From NCBI GenBank assembly GCA_030448005.1, contig JAUJNT010000002.1, forward strand, positions 486,729 through 524,103: 37,375 nucleotides of DNA, written 5' to 3'. The position numbers were made by a program, and so were the translations under genes. The number at the start of each line of letters is the position of its first letter. The first letter of the stretch is position 1. This document shows, in pieces, positions 22,424 through 34,990 of the stretch. Source of the stretch: Thermoleophilaceae bacterium (GTDB taxonomy: Bacteria; Actinomycetota; Thermoleophilia; Solirubrobacterales; Thermoleophilaceae). The notes under the pieces were generated by a model that made no database searches, had not been told where the DNA came from, and saw nothing but the letters and a program-made list of their open reading frames with translations.

Positions 22424-23593
22424 CTACTGTTGGACCGCTGCCTCGGGCGCGAGCGCCTGTCGGACCTGGTCCATCGTGACGATTCCGCGCAAGCGGCCTT
22501 CGGGGTCGACGGCCATGATCGCCCCCAGGCGCGAGAGGCCGTCCAGCCCCAGCAGGGCTTCGAGGGGCTCCTCGACCCCTACGCGGAGCCCGCTGCGGTC
22601 GGTACCGAGGTCTGCCGCCATCACCGAGGCCACGGTGCGGCTCGCGCGCGCGGCCTCGGGGACCCCCTCCACGGCCTCCCGCACGACCAGTCCCACCAGC
22701 GCTTCGAGGGCATCGACCACGGGAAACCACGGGGAGCGGTGGCGCAGGAAGAACTCTTCGAGGGCGCGATCGAGGGGCAGCTCAGCGGGGATCGCCACCG
22801 GCTCGGCGTCCATGACGTCGGACACCCGCAGACCGTCGATGCGGCTGGTCAGCTCGGACTGGCGCTCGGCGGAGCGGGCGGCCCCGCCCAGGAAGACCCC
22901 GATGACGGCAAGCCAGATGCCGCTGAAGACCTCGTCCTGGATCACCAGGAAGAGTCCGATCCCGACCATCAGGAACGAGAAGCCGCGGCCGAGCCGGGCG
23001 GCGATGCGGGTGGCGCGCGTGCGGTCGCCCGTGAGCTTCCAGGCGATCGAGCGGGCGATGCGCCCCCCGTCCAGCGGAAACGCCGGGATGAGGTTGAACA
23101 CCAGCAGCAGCACGTTGATTGAAGTGAGGTAGCCGAGCACGGCCAGCAGCTCGTCGTTGTTTGCGAGGTCAAACAGGCCGGCGTCGACCGCCCGGTCAGT
23201 CCCGGCCACGAGCGTGCCGACGCCGAAGCATGCGGTCGCGATCAGCAGCGTTACGAGGGGCCCCGCCACGGCCACACGTAACTCGACGCCGGGGGAGTCG
23301 GTGTCGCGCTCGAGCGTCGCGACTCCCCCGAACATCCACAGGTCTATCCCCTTGATGCCGATGCCATTGCGCAGTGCAACCACGGCGTGGCCCAACTCGT
23401 GCAGCAGCACCGATACGAAGAAGAGCACCGCCGAAAGAGCCGCAAGGGCGTAAGCCGTGCCATCGTCGAAGAGCGTGCGGAAGTCGTTCGCGAGGAGGTA
23501 GATAACGAGGAACAGGACGACGAACCAGCTTGGCTCCACGCCGATCCGAATGCCGAACACTCGGGCAATCTGAATCGATCCGCCACCAAACAC
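22424..23593 (-). CDS. site-2 protease family metalloprotease with CBS domains
   Basis: This intramembrane zinc protease has about 389 residues from GTG 23593 ([20 protein letters not shown]). The open frame extends further upstream but that part has no family similarity. The first catalytic motif is [10 protein letters not shown] (H65, E66, H69) in a membrane helix. The second is [13 protein letters not shown], supplying the third metal ligand. About five or six membrane helices are followed by two CBS-like repeats (about 250-385), which usually bind adenosine nucleotides. It belongs to the SpoIVFB-like group. Its substrate is unknown; there is no anti-sigma factor gene nearby. A short copy of its N-terminal coding region lies 0.7 kb upstream. 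Confidence 0.88.
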   Translation of the reverse strand: MFGGGSIQIARVFGIRIGVEPSWFVVLFLVIYLLANDFRTLFDDGTAYALAALSAVLFFVSVLLHELGHAVVALRNGIGIKGIDLWMFGGVATLERDTDSPGVELRVAVAGPLVTLLIATACFGVGTLVAGTDRAVDAGLFDLANNDELLAVLGYLTSINVLLLVFNLIPAFPLDGGRIARSIAWKLTGDRTRATRIAARLGRGFSFLMVGIGLFLVIQDEVFSGIWLAVIGVFLGGAARSAERQSELTSRIDGLRVSDVMDAEPVAIPAELPLDRALEEFFLRHRSPWFPVVDALEALVGLVVREAVEGVPEAARASRTVASVMAADLGTDRSGLRVGVEEPLEALLGLDGLSRLGAIMAVDPEGRLRGIVTMDQVRQALAPEAAVQQ

Positions 23594-23803
23594 GCGAGCG
23601 CATGGTGGCAGAACCCGCGGCTTCGCCACCGAGGGGGCAAGACTGGCCCCGACTCCCCGCCGAGCCAGAGCCAATTCGCACGCGTTTGGGAACGGACCCT
23701 TGGGGCAAGATGGTGATGATCGCCGCTCTCGCCGCGGAGGCAAGCCAGCACGATAGGACAGGCCCCGGGGCTCATTCGATTCGGTCGTCGAAAGGTTCTC
23801 GCG

Positions 23804-24211
23804 ATGCGAAAAAGCCGGATGGTTGTTCTGGTCGCCTGCCTAGGACTTAGCGCCTCGGCGCTCACGGCACCTCCAGCACAGGCCGCATGCAAATCGGGTC
23901 TTGTGAATAGCTTCAGCCGGTCCTGGGGCTCGGGAAAGGTTGTGACCGCCTGGTGCTACAGCCACGGCCGTGTGACAAGCCGGCGCCAGGCGGGCAGCAA
24001 GGACAGCGCTTGGTACCGGCTGATGACCGCCAGATTCACGTACAGCGCCTGCGGTGGTAGCCCCCACAGTTGCCTGACTCGAGCGCAGTTCACGTCATAC
24101 GCGTCCATCTTCGGCGGTGCCCTGATTGCGAAGGATCGGGTGTGCGTCCACACTCGGGTATTCGGCAACGGCGGTCACAGCAGAGCGGTCACGAACGGGG
24201 GGTGCCCGTAG
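23804..24211 (+). CDS. small secreted cysteine-containing protein
   Basis: This 135-residue protein has a clear Sec signal peptide (MRKSRMVVLVACLGLSASAL then TAPPAQA, with cleavage expected after AQA at about residue 27). The mature part of about 108 residues is rich in Ser, Gly, Arg and aromatic residues and has six Cys, probably paired as disulfides outside the cell. It resembles no family that can be named. Its lower GC third positions and A/T-richer start suggest it may have arrived by transfer. It sits between the protease gene and a remnant of a second protease copy. Confidence 0.65.
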   Translation: MRKSRMVVLVACLGLSASALTAPPAQAACKSGLVNSFSRSWGSGKVVTAWCYSHGRVTSRRQAGSKDSAWYRLMTARFTYSACGGSPHSCLTRAQFTSYASIFGGALIAKDRVCVHTRVFGNGGHSRAVTNGGCP

Positions 24212-24225
24212 CGCCCTGACTCGAT

Positions 24226-24288
24226 TCACGCCTCGGCGATCCGTATCGCGAAAGAACGCAACTTCAACGATCCTCCGCCGCCGAACAC
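24226..24288 (-). pseudogene. N-terminal remnant of a site-2 protease gene
   Basis: Read on the minus strand from GTG 24288, this 20-codon frame gives VFGGGGSLKLRSFAIRIAEA and then a stop. It aligns with the true protease start [20 protein letters not shown]. The DNA just upstream of both also shares ATGGTGGCAGA. It is the stump of a second or ancestral copy, divergent from icd. The secreted-protein gene now lies between stump and intact gene. Confidence 0.65.
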
Positions 24289-24344
24289 CGTGCGCGGGAT
24301 GGTGGCAGACTGCCGCACTTCAATCGCGCGGTGAGAGGAGCAAG

Positions 24345-26412
<2,068 letters not shown>

Positions 26413-26427
26413 GGCCGCCCGAGGTGA

Positions 26428-26805
26428 TCAGGCGGGGTGCCAGCCCTTGCCTTCCTTGCGGATCTTCCCCTCACCCTGCAGTGTCGGCATCACCCGGTAC
26501 AGGTAGTTGGCCTGGATTCCCATCGCGTCGGCCAGCTCGGGAATGGTGATCCCGGGGCTGGCGGCCACGAGCTCCTGGGCCTGGAGGGCTCGCTTGCCGC
26601 TTCCGCGCGGCCGACCGCGGGGGGCACTCCCCGCCTTTCGCCGACGCCCGCTGCTCGGGCGGCTCGAGGAGCGTGCGCTCCCGTTGCCCACACCGGCCAG
26701 GGCGGCGGCTGCCTTCTCGAGCCGGTGGAACTCATCCACCAGCGGCCCCAGCTCGCGAAGCCGGCTGTCAATCTCCTTGCGTTTCTCGTCCAGAAAGTCA
26801 GTCAC
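26428..26805 (-). CDS. coiled-coil, AT-hook-like and winged-helix DNA-binding protein
   Basis: This 125-residue protein starts at GTG 26805 (VTDFLDEKRKEIDSRLRELG), chosen because GGAGGGG lies 7 nt upstream; ATG 26820 is the alternative. The N-terminal helix (about 1-40) is coiled-coil-like. The middle (about 45-75) is Ser/Arg/Lys/Gly-rich with PRGRPRGSGKR, an AT-hook-like motif. The C-terminal part (about 78-125: ITIPELADAMGIQANYLYRV) is a small winged helix with a basic wing. It is probably a chromatin-like or transcriptional regulator. No targets can be read from the sequence. Confidence 0.7.
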   Translation of the reverse strand: MTDFLDEKRKEIDSRLRELGPLVDEFHRLEKAAAALAGVGNGSARSSSRPSSGRRRKAGSAPRGRPRGSGKRALQAQELVAASPGITIPELADAMGIQANYLYRVMPTLQGEGKIRKEGKGWHPA

Positions 26806-26880
26806 CGGGCGCCCCTCCATTTCCGTTACTCACACAGTGTCGTATGCAGTGTGGCAGAAAGCCGATCCTCCTGTGAGGCG

Positions 26881-27315
26881 CTACTCCACGAGCTTGCGTA
26901 GCTTCTCGAGCGAGGCCTCCATCTCCCCCCGCGTGGCGCGCGCCACCATGGGGCCGGCCATCCTCCCGAGTGGGCCGCCCGGCAAGCCGAACTCGTTGGC
27001 ATAAGAGAATCGGGTACCGCTCCCGTCGGGCTCGAGGTCATAGATCACGCTTGCCTTCGAGTGCACCGGCCCCCTGCCCTCCCATACCACCCTGCGGGGC
27101 CGGTCGCTCTCCACGACGGTCCAGCGAACGGTGAAGCAGCGTCCGGCGAGCTTCAGCTTCTGGGTCAGCTTCGAGCCCTCCTTCAGGGAGCCGGACGGCG
27201 CCTCGACCAGCTCTTCGTGAATGGTCACCCAGTCCTTCAGCCGGCTGGCGTTTGTGACCACGTCATAGAGATCCTCGGGCGGGGCGGCGATGTTCAGGAC
27301 GCGCTCCACCCTCAT
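26881..27315 (-). CDS. SRPBCC (polyketide cyclase/START-like) protein
   Basis: This 144-residue protein starts at ATG 27315 (MRVERVLNIAAPPEDLYDVV) and has the helix-grip fold pattern: first strand, PPEDLYDVVTNASRLKDW helices, a run of strands with LKLAGRCFTVRWTVVESDRP and GSGTRFSYANEFGLPG, then a long C-terminal helix (EMEASLEKLRKLVE). Such proteins bind hydrophobic ligands. Its start overlaps the stop of the upstream NmrA-like oxidoreductase by 4 nt (ATGA), so the two are translationally coupled and probably work on the same ligand or lipid. Confidence 0.82.
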   Translation of the reverse strand: MRVERVLNIAAPPEDLYDVVTNASRLKDWVTIHEELVEAPSGSLKEGSKLTQKLKLAGRCFTVRWTVVESDRPRRVVWEGRGPVHSKASVIYDLEPDGSGTRFSYANEFGLPGGPLGRMAGPMVARATRGEMEASLEKLRKLVE

Positions 27316-28232
27316 CGCGCACCGAGCTTCTCGGCGACCTCCCATCGGGCAAGCGCGCGCTCGACGGCACGGTCGAACGGAAGTGACCGGATGCCGTACA
27401 TGAGCGGCGCCTCCGAAGCGTCGCGAGGCAGCAGCTCGTGCTCGAGGCTCTCCATCAACGGCCGTACGAGCTCGAGCGGCTGCTCTGTCACGGCGCTCAC
27501 GAGCGCGCTCGCCGCCGGGGTCAGTGAGGCGCCGAGCGAGACGGGGGTGCGTCCGACGCCCATCAGCTCGGCTATCTGCTCGACCATCGCGCCGTAGGTG
27601 ATCACGTCGGGCCCGGCGATGTCGAGCGACCGCCCGGCAGCGGCGGCCACGGCGGGGGTCCGGGCGAGGAACTCGATCGCGTCGCGCTCGGCGATCGGCT
27701 GCGTGCGGTTCGTGCGCCACGCGGGCAGCGGCAACAGCCGTAGGCGCTCCACCAGGCGAACGAGCATCCGAAAGGACGAGGATCCCGCGCCGATCAGGAT
27801 CGAGGCACGCAGGGCGGTCGCCTGCGGTGCCGACTCGAGCAGTATCCGCTCGACCTCCAGCCGTGAGGCCAGATGGGGAGAGGGCGGGGCCTCAGCCGGC
27901 GCGATTCCCCCGAGGTAGACCACCCGCCGCACGCCCGCCTCGCGTGCGTCGGAAGCGAAGTTCTCGGCCGCCCGCCGGTCACGTGTCGAGAAGTCCTCAC
28001 CGGGACCCGCCGCCTCCATCGAGTGCACGAGGTAGTAGGCCACCTCGCATCCGTCGAGGGCGGCTCGCACCCCCTCGCCGCTCAAGACGTCGCCGCGCAT
28101 GGTCTCGACGCCCTCCCGCGGCTCGAGCAGGTCCGGGTTGCGTGCCATCGCGCGCACTCCGCGGCTCTCCGCGAGCAGCCGCTCGATGAGCTTTCCGCCG
28201 ACGTACCCGGTCGCGCCGGTCACGAGCTCCAT
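27312..28232 (-). CDS. NmrA-like NAD(P)-binding oxidoreductase
   Basis: This 306-residue atypical short-chain dehydrogenase has the N-terminal motif VTGATGYVGGKLIERLLAE (T-G-x-x-G-x-x-G for NAD(P)), then RAMARNPDLL, YYLVHSM, VVYLGGI and, in place of the classic YxxxK, a divergent sequence near SPHLASRLEVERILL. The C-terminal half resembles the substrate part of NmrA/complex I NDUFA9-like proteins. The enzyme may act as a reductase or as a redox sensor. It is the first gene of a two-gene unit with the SRPBCC protein, divergent from the small Cys protein gene at 28414. Confidence 0.85.
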   Translation of the reverse strand: MELVTGATGYVGGKLIERLLAESRGVRAMARNPDLLEPREGVETMRGDVLSGEGVRAALDGCEVAYYLVHSMEAAGPGEDFSTRDRRAAENFASDAREAGVRRVVYLGGIAPAEAPPSPHLASRLEVERILLESAPQATALRASILIGAGSSSFRMLVRLVERLRLLPLPAWRTNRTQPIAERDAIEFLARTPAVAAAAGRSLDIAGPDVITYGAMVEQIAELMGVGRTPVSLGASLTPAASALVSAVTEQPLELVRPLMESLEHELLPRDASEAPLMYGIRSLPFDRAVERALARWEVAEKLGAR

Positions 28233-28413
28233 GGACCGCAGGTTATTCGCCCCCCTGGAAACCCCCGCAAGGAGCGGGACGAATGACGGACACCCAGCAA
28301 ATACCGGGAAAACGAAAAATCAGGCATTTGCGAGATGCCGGCTGGCGGGCGGGCGGCAGGTCGTGCAGGATGCCCGAGGCCCCGCAACTGAAACCAGGAG
28401 GACGAGCACCCAG
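28233..28413 (+). promoter_or_regulatory. divergent intergenic leader region
   Basis: The 181 bp between the oxidoreductase start and the small Cys protein start must hold two promoters. On the plus side there is an A-rich block (GGGAAAACGAAAAATCAGG at 28308-28326) and a G/C-rich part with GAGGCCCCGCAACTGAAACC (28376-28395) before the Shine-Dalgarno sequence AGGAGG. CCCCGCAACTG recalls a piece of cobalamin riboswitches, but the other boxes are missing, so no riboswitch is called. Confidence 0.3.
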
Positions 28414-28611
28414 ATGGCCCACGGCAAGGTGAAGCGCGCAAAGTGCGAGGATTGCTTCTTTCAGCAGAACATGCTCTGCGCGCTCAAGCTCAGCGAGGCC
28501 TGTACCACCTTCCGGCCCGCCGAGCGCAACCTGGCCCCTGAACGCCAACTGGCCTTCACCTTCCGCACAGACCGCGCCCGCGCGGCCTACGCATTCCCCC
28601 AGCCGAACTGA
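28414..28611 (+). CDS. small four-Cys protein
   Basis: This 65-residue basic protein (MAHGKVKRAKCEDCFFQQNM) has C11-x2-C14, then C22 and C30, spaced as a possible zinc or iron-sulfur site. The second half is rich in Arg, Ala and Pro (TFRPAERNLAPERQLAFTF). Start ATG 28414 is preceded by CCAGGAGGA. No family name is recognised. It may be an RNA- or DNA-binding mini-protein. Confidence 0.7.
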   Translation: MAHGKVKRAKCEDCFFQQNMLCALKLSEACTTFRPAERNLAPERQLAFTFRTDRARAAYAFPQPN

Positions 28612-28755
28612 GGCGGAAGTTCCCGGTCCGCGAACAGCAGTGGGCGCTTCGGGCGACCCACGGCCCCGGCGGGGCCGGAGGTCGCAAGCCGTCGCCGGGG
28701 GCCTAGCCAGCCGGGACCCGCCACCGGAGTCGTAGGGCAAGAGCGGCGGGGGGCT

Positions 28756-28782
28756 CCGGGGGCGCGAGCCCCCGGTTAAATT
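28756..28782 (+). terminator. hairpin with GNRA loop upstream of the MBL-fold gene
   Basis: CCGGGGGC-GCGA-GCCCCCGG (28756-28775) is followed by TTAAATT. It fits a terminator for the small four-Cys gene, but it ends only 15 nt before the next start codon, so it may also act as an attenuator for that gene. Confidence 0.55.
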
Positions 28783-28790
28783 CACCGCCC

Positions 28791-29585
28791 ATGCGCCTGA
28801 CGGTCCTCGGCAAGTCGCCCTCCTGGCAGGACGTCGACGGCGCGTGCTCCGGCTATCTGCTCGAGGAGGACGACACCACGGTGCTGCTCGACTGCGGCAA
28901 CGGCGTCTTCGCCAAGATGCGCCGCTTCGTGGACTACGCGGAGGTGGACGCGGTGGTGCTCTCCCACCTGCACGCCGACCACTTCCTCGACCTCGTCCCC
29001 TTCTCCTACGCGCTCACCAACGCGCCGCGCCGCCGGCCGGTGCCGGTCGACCGCTGCGCCGGCGCGGACGCGCCTGCGTGCCCGCGGCTGATCTCCCCAC
29101 CCGGCGGCGGGGAGGTATTCCGCCGGGTCGTGGGCGCGTGGGGCAGCGAGGACCTCGTGGAGAAGGCGTTCCGGCTCGAGGAGTACGAGGGAGGGTCGGT
29201 CGTCGAGGTCGGCCCGCTTCGGATGTCGTTCTGCCCGGTGCCGCACTTCATCGACACCTACGGGATCTCGGTGCAGAGCGCAAACGGCGGCGGCCGGCTT
29301 GCCTACGGCGCCGACTCGCGCCCCGCCGCGGAGCTAGTGGAGTTCGCCCGCGCCGCGGACCTCTTCCTCGTCGAGGCAACGCTGCAGCGTCCCGAGCGAA
29401 CCGGCGTCCGCGGCCACCTGACCCCTGAGGAGGCCGGCGAGCACGCTCGGGACGCAGGCGTCGGACGGGTCGTGATGACCCACATCTCCGACGAGATCGA
29501 CCAAGAGGACGCCCGCCGGCGGGCGTCCAGGGCGTTCGGGGGCACCGTGGAGGTGGCACGCGAGGGAGCCACCTACGAGATCTGA
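28791..29585 (+). CDS. MBL-fold metal-dependent hydrolase
   Basis: This 264-residue beta-lactamase-fold protein has the metal motif SHLHADHFLDL (H-x-H-x-D-H), a later VPHFIDTYGI, YGADSRPAAEL (metal-bridging Asp) and MTHISDE. VRGHLTPEEAGEHARDAGV is typical of the RNase Z/PhnP-like branch of phosphodiesterases. It lacks the exosite arm of true tRNase Z. An internal Cys/Pro-rich insert (CAGADAPACPRLISPPGG) stands out. No strong Shine-Dalgarno sequence precedes ATG 28791. The substrate may be a nucleotide or RNA phosphodiester but is unknown. Confidence 0.82.
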   Translation: MRLTVLGKSPSWQDVDGACSGYLLEEDDTTVLLDCGNGVFAKMRRFVDYAEVDAVVLSHLHADHFLDLVPFSYALTNAPRRRPVPVDRCAGADAPACPRLISPPGGGEVFRRVVGAWGSEDLVEKAFRLEEYEGGSVVEVGPLRMSFCPVPHFIDTYGISVQSANGGGRLAYGADSRPAAELVEFARAADLFLVEATLQRPERTGVRGHLTPEEAGEHARDAGVGRVVMTHISDEIDQEDARRRASRAFGGTVEVAREGATYEI

Positions 29586-29621
29586 GCGTGGCTTTCGGCT
29601 GCCTGGGTACGCTTGCACCCC

Positions 29622-30064
29622 GTGAGTCACGACCGCGACCTCTTCGCGAACTTCGAGCGCATGCGCAGGGAGATCGATCAGCTCTTCGGGGACGTCTTCG
29701 AGCGCACGGGCTTCCGGGGCGCCGGATTCGCGCCGGCGGTTGACGTCCTCTACACGGATGACCCGCCCCGCGCGATCGTCCGGGCGGACCTGGCGGGAGT
29801 CCTGATCGACGACGTGGATCTGGAGATCCGCGGGCGGCAGCTGATCATCACGGGCGAGCGGCGCGTCGAGCAGGGCGAGGGCTGCCTCTACCAGCAGATC
29901 GAGATCGAGCACGGGCCGTTCCGGCGTGCCGTGGAGCTGGGGGCCGACGTGGTAGCGGAGGAGGCCAAGGCCGGCTACGAGGACGGGATGCTGGTGGTCG
30001 AGGTGCCGCTGGCCCGGCGCGATCAGAGCGTGCGGCGCGTACCGATCGAGGAGGGGGAGCAGGG

Positions 30065-30068
<4 letters not shown>
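29622..30068 (+). CDS. small heat-shock protein, Hsp20 family
   Basis: This 148-residue chaperone starts at GTG 29622 (SHDRDLFANFERMRREIDQL); TTG 29613 is a possible alternative. The N-terminal arm (1-38) is followed by the alpha-crystallin domain (about 40-130), with VDVLYTDDPPRAIVRADLAG, LEIRGRQLIITGERR and the closing strands GYEDGMLVVEVPL. The usual C-terminal IxI motif appears as VRRVPI. Such proteins hold unfolding clients for refolding or proteolysis. The gene overlaps the lon start by 4 nt, so chaperone and protease are co-translated. Confidence 0.92.
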
Positions 30069-32530
<2,462 letters not shown>

Positions 32531-32547
32531 TGTTCAGCGGTACCCCC

Positions 32548-32613
32548 GAAGGGCACAGGCACCCGCGGGGCACAGGCACCCGCGGGGCACAAGCACCCGC
32601 GGGGCACAAGCAC
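32548..32613. repeat. 17-bp tandem repeat, four copies
   Basis: Four near-identical units GGGGCACARGCACCCGC follow one another between lon and the next gene. Each unit can form a short hairpin between GGGxxC and GCACCC, and the array ends 20 bp before the start codon at 32633. Confidence 0.9.
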
Positions 32614-32632
32614 CCGGAACTCGAGGAGAGCC

Positions 32633-33091
32633 ATGGCAGCGAAGAAGAAAGCCGCAAAGGCGGGAGCCGGAGCGATGTCAGCGGGCGCAGCGGCCCGTGA
32701 GAACCAGTACGTGCAGCGCCTGCTCGAGGATCCCGAGCTGCGCGAGAACCTGCGCACGGCGTACGAGTCCGCGCGCAAGGCCTACGGCCGGATGAACGGC
32801 AAGGGGCCGTCAAAGGCGCTCGACGACAAGAAGGTCCAGCGCGACCTCAAGCGGGCGGCCGTGTCGCTGCGCGGTGCGGTGGAGGGGCTGCGGGAGAAGC
32901 CGAAGAAGAAGAAGCGGCGTGGGCGCCTGCTGCTCATAATGATCGTCGGCGCCGGCGTCGCGGTCGGCGTGAACGAGGGCCTGCGAAAGAAGGTGCTCGA
33001 CGCGCTGTTCGGAGCGGAGGAGGAGTTCGAGTACAGCTCCACCACCACTCCCGAGGCAAAGCCCGGCTGGGAGCCGGCGGCGAAGACGTAG
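32633..33091 (+). CDS. single-pass membrane protein with basic N-terminal domain
   Basis: This 152-residue protein has a Lys/Ala-rich start (MAAKKKAAKAGAGAMSAGAA), a helical cytoplasmic domain (about 22-90: YVQRLLEDPELRENLRTAYE), a very basic segment KPKKKKRRGR, one membrane helix (about 97-113) and a short acidic outer tail ending in TTTPEAKPGW. The strong positive charge before the helix puts the N-terminus inside. ATG follows GAGGAG. No named family; it resembles small actinobacterial membrane-anchored hypotheticals. Confidence 0.7.
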   Translation: MAAKKKAAKAGAGAMSAGAAARENQYVQRLLEDPELRENLRTAYESARKAYGRMNGKGPSKALDDKKVQRDLKRAAVSLRGAVEGLREKPKKKKRRGRLLLIMIVGAGVAVGVNEGLRKKVLDALFGAEEEFEYSSTTTPEAKPGWEPAAKT

Positions 33092-33133
33092 GGCACTCCC
33101 GCCAGAGAGGGCTCACGTCCTGGAGGTTGCGAG

Positions 33134-33158
33134 GAGGCGCCCCGCGGGGCGTCTCTCT
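33134..33158 (+). terminator. GC-rich hairpin after the membrane protein gene
   Basis: GAGGCGCCCC (33134-33143) pairs with GGGGCGTCTC (33146-33155), with one G-T pair and a tight loop, followed by TCTCG. Downstream of the stop at 33091 it could end that transcript, though the T-run is poor. Confidence 0.4.
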
Positions 33159-33243
33159 CGTTGCGAGGCTGCCGCCCCGCAGAGCCCCCGCCCCGGCGGG
33201 CTCGCCTCGGGCTGCTCGTCCGGCTCGGCTAGGTTAGGGGCCG

Positions 33244-33858
33244 GTGGAGGCCTCGGCCCTCGAAACACGCAAGCTCGACGGCGACAAGGCACAGCGCATA
33301 GTCGCGGCCATGCGGGCGAGCGTCGGCGCCCGGGGGGCGGCCGGATCCACGTTCGACCTGGTTGCCCGCGAGGCCGGGGTGTCGCGCGGTCTCCTTCACT
33401 ACTACTTCGGCTCGAAGGAGCGGCTGCTGGTGGAGGTGGTCCGCAGGGACTGCGACGAGCGGATAGCGGCGCTCGAGCACGCGCTCGCACGAGCGCGCTC
33501 GGTGGACGAGATCGTCCAGGCGCTCGTGGCGTCCCTCGAGGCGTTCGTGCAGGGCGAGCCGGGCGCCCAGGCCGTGCTCTACGAGATGGTGAGCGCCTCG
33601 CGTCACAGCGAGGAGATCCGGGTCGAGCTCGCCGAGCTCTATCGGCGCTGGCGGGCGCTGCTGGCCGGCGCGCTGCGCGAGAAGGAGCGCGAGGGAATCG
33701 TGAGGCTCGACGCCGACGCCGACTCGGTGGCATCGATCCTGTTTGCGCTGGGTGACGGCCTCGGGCTGCAGCTGAGCTCTGACCCCGACTGGGTCAGCCA
33801 AGGCTCGCTCGAGGTGGGCATGCGCACCGCCCGGCGGCTGCTCGGCGCCGGCATCTAG
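33244..33858 (+). CDS. TetR-family transcriptional regulator
   Basis: This 204-residue regulator starts at GTG 33244. The N-terminal HTH (about 15-62) includes STFDLVAREAGVSRGLLHYY and FGSKERLLVEVV, the classic TetR DNA-binding pattern. The rest (about 70-200) is the helical ligand and dimer domain. In the ancestral arrangement it preceded the MMPL transporter gene at 36264 on the same strand; an IS now separates them. A TTTGGC-N6-GCCAAA palindrome just upstream of the transporter gene is a good candidate operator, so the regulator probably represses that exporter. Confidence 0.88.
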   Translation: MEASALETRKLDGDKAQRIVAAMRASVGARGAAGSTFDLVAREAGVSRGLLHYYFGSKERLLVEVVRRDCDERIAALEHALARARSVDEIVQALVASLEAFVQGEPGAQAVLYEMVSASRHSEEIRVELAELYRRWRALLAGALREKEREGIVRLDADADSVASILFALGDGLGLQLSSDPDWVSQGSLEVGMRTARRLLGAGI

Positions 33859-33867
33859 CGCTGTGTG

Positions 33868-33875
33868 ACCGAACT
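33868..33875. repeat. 8-bp target-site duplication, left copy
   Basis: ACCGAACT directly abuts the left inverted repeat of the IS and is repeated at 36166-36173. Confidence 0.85.
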
Positions 33876-34015
33876 CACACATATGTCATCTAGGTATGTA
33901 GCATCACAACGGCATGGCAAGCAGGCGCAACCCGCGCTCGCTGGCCCCTGCGTGAGGCGCTACCTAGGAGGCATATGCGTGACGTGGTCACGCAATGTGC
34001 CCGGGTGAGCGGGAG

Positions 34016-34823
34016 CTACAGGAAGCGCCCGAGCGGGAGCGCGACCTTGTATCGCAGGTAGTTCCGGATCCCCCGCAGCGTTGGGACAACTGGCTGATTC
34101 CCGAGTGGCGTAGCTTGGCCGAACGCTACGCCTCGGGTGAAGTGGAAATCCACGTCCGGTTCGGCGGCTCCTTCGGAGGTCACCCAGTAAGTGAGTTCCT
34201 TGCCGTCGTGCACAGGCCCGCCAACGCCTATAGCGGCCTCATCGACGGCTGGGAAGTGTCCGCTGAAAAGCTGGTCGGGCGGCGCGGCGATGACGGCGAG
34301 GTCGATCCTGTGCTTGTCCACTCGGCTCAGTTCGTGGATGGCCCAGAGGGGGTCTTGCCGGAACTTGTCCCCACGCTGGTACGGCTGCAACTTCTCAACG
34401 ACGATCTTCGCACCGGGGGGCATATGCCGGTAGGTATGGACGGCGGATCGGAAGCTGGCCTCGCCGTCCGTTGGCTCGCCTCGCTGGTTGACGTTTCCGA
34501 AGATCGGGAACGCGGAAGCGGCCTCGTCTTTGGCGGGGAGCGCGGCCCCCTTATGTGCGTCGGCATAGCCCTTCGCGTTGAGGGCAAAGGCCAAGTGGTC
34601 GAGGGCGCTGCGGAGTCCGTGGACGGCGTCCCCGACCAAATCGGGCCAGTCATCCGGAACGCGGTCGATCCGGGCGACGTATGCGGTCCGCCGTGTCTCC
34701 GCATCTCGCTCTTTGACAATGCGGTAGGCGTCGCTGTTGAGCCAGCGCTTGATGTCGCGGTCCAGGGCATTTAATGTGGTCGAGCGCCCGGTTGAACCGT
34801 CGCCAGTGGCTTTCTAGGGGCAC
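34016..34823 (-). pseudogene. IS passenger gene, frameshifted hypothetical protein
   Basis: The main frame (to stop 34016) reads DRVPDDWPDLVGDAVHGLRS and ALDHLAFALNAKGY, a motif recurrent in bacterial hypothetical proteins with LRSALDHLA near the N-terminus. Upstream it continues as NALDRDIKRWLNSDAYRIVK. Its natural start lies in another frame: GTG 34823 gives VPLESHWRRFNRALDHI. The two join if one A is removed from the AAA at about 34772. The gene thus carries a +1 frameshift or an assembly error. If intact it would encode about 268 residues. Function unknown; a HEPN-like helical RNA-related role is only a guess. Confidence 0.6.
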
Positions 34824-34843
34824 GGGGGTCTAGGCTCCTAACG

Positions 34844-34990
34844 ATGACCGATAAGCGCGAGCCTACGCAGAAGACTCAGCCCAAGAAGGGCAAGCCGGTA
34901 GAGATCCCGGTGCCGAAGCGTGGGGACTTTGAGCGGCTGGTCAGGGGAGCCACGAAAGACGTACCGGCCCAGGACCGCAAGCCCCGCTAG
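34844..34990 (+). CDS. 48-residue basic IS passenger protein
   Basis: ATG 34844 opens a 48-codon frame (MTDKREPTQKTQPKKGKPVE ... DRKPR). It is rich in Lys, Pro and Gln at the start, with VPKRGDFERLVRGATK in the middle. This pattern recurs in small proteins carried by actinobacterial mobile elements. No Shine-Dalgarno sequence is obvious. It ends 4 bp into the antisense CPCC gene end, so the two are convergent. Confidence 0.55.
   Translation: MTDKREPTQKTQPKKGKPVEIPVPKRGDFERLVRGATKDVPAQDRKPR

Noticed and set aside
28320-28400. complete cobalamin riboswitch
   Set aside because: Only CCCCGCAACTG matches; the GCCACTG B12 box and the flanking conserved stems are not found.
33861-33883. functional CRP site at the left IS junction
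   Set aside because: TGTGACCGAACTCACA fits the CRP pattern, but half of it is supplied by the IS end, and it lies downstream of tetR with no promoter visible; it is kept only as a comment on the insertion target.
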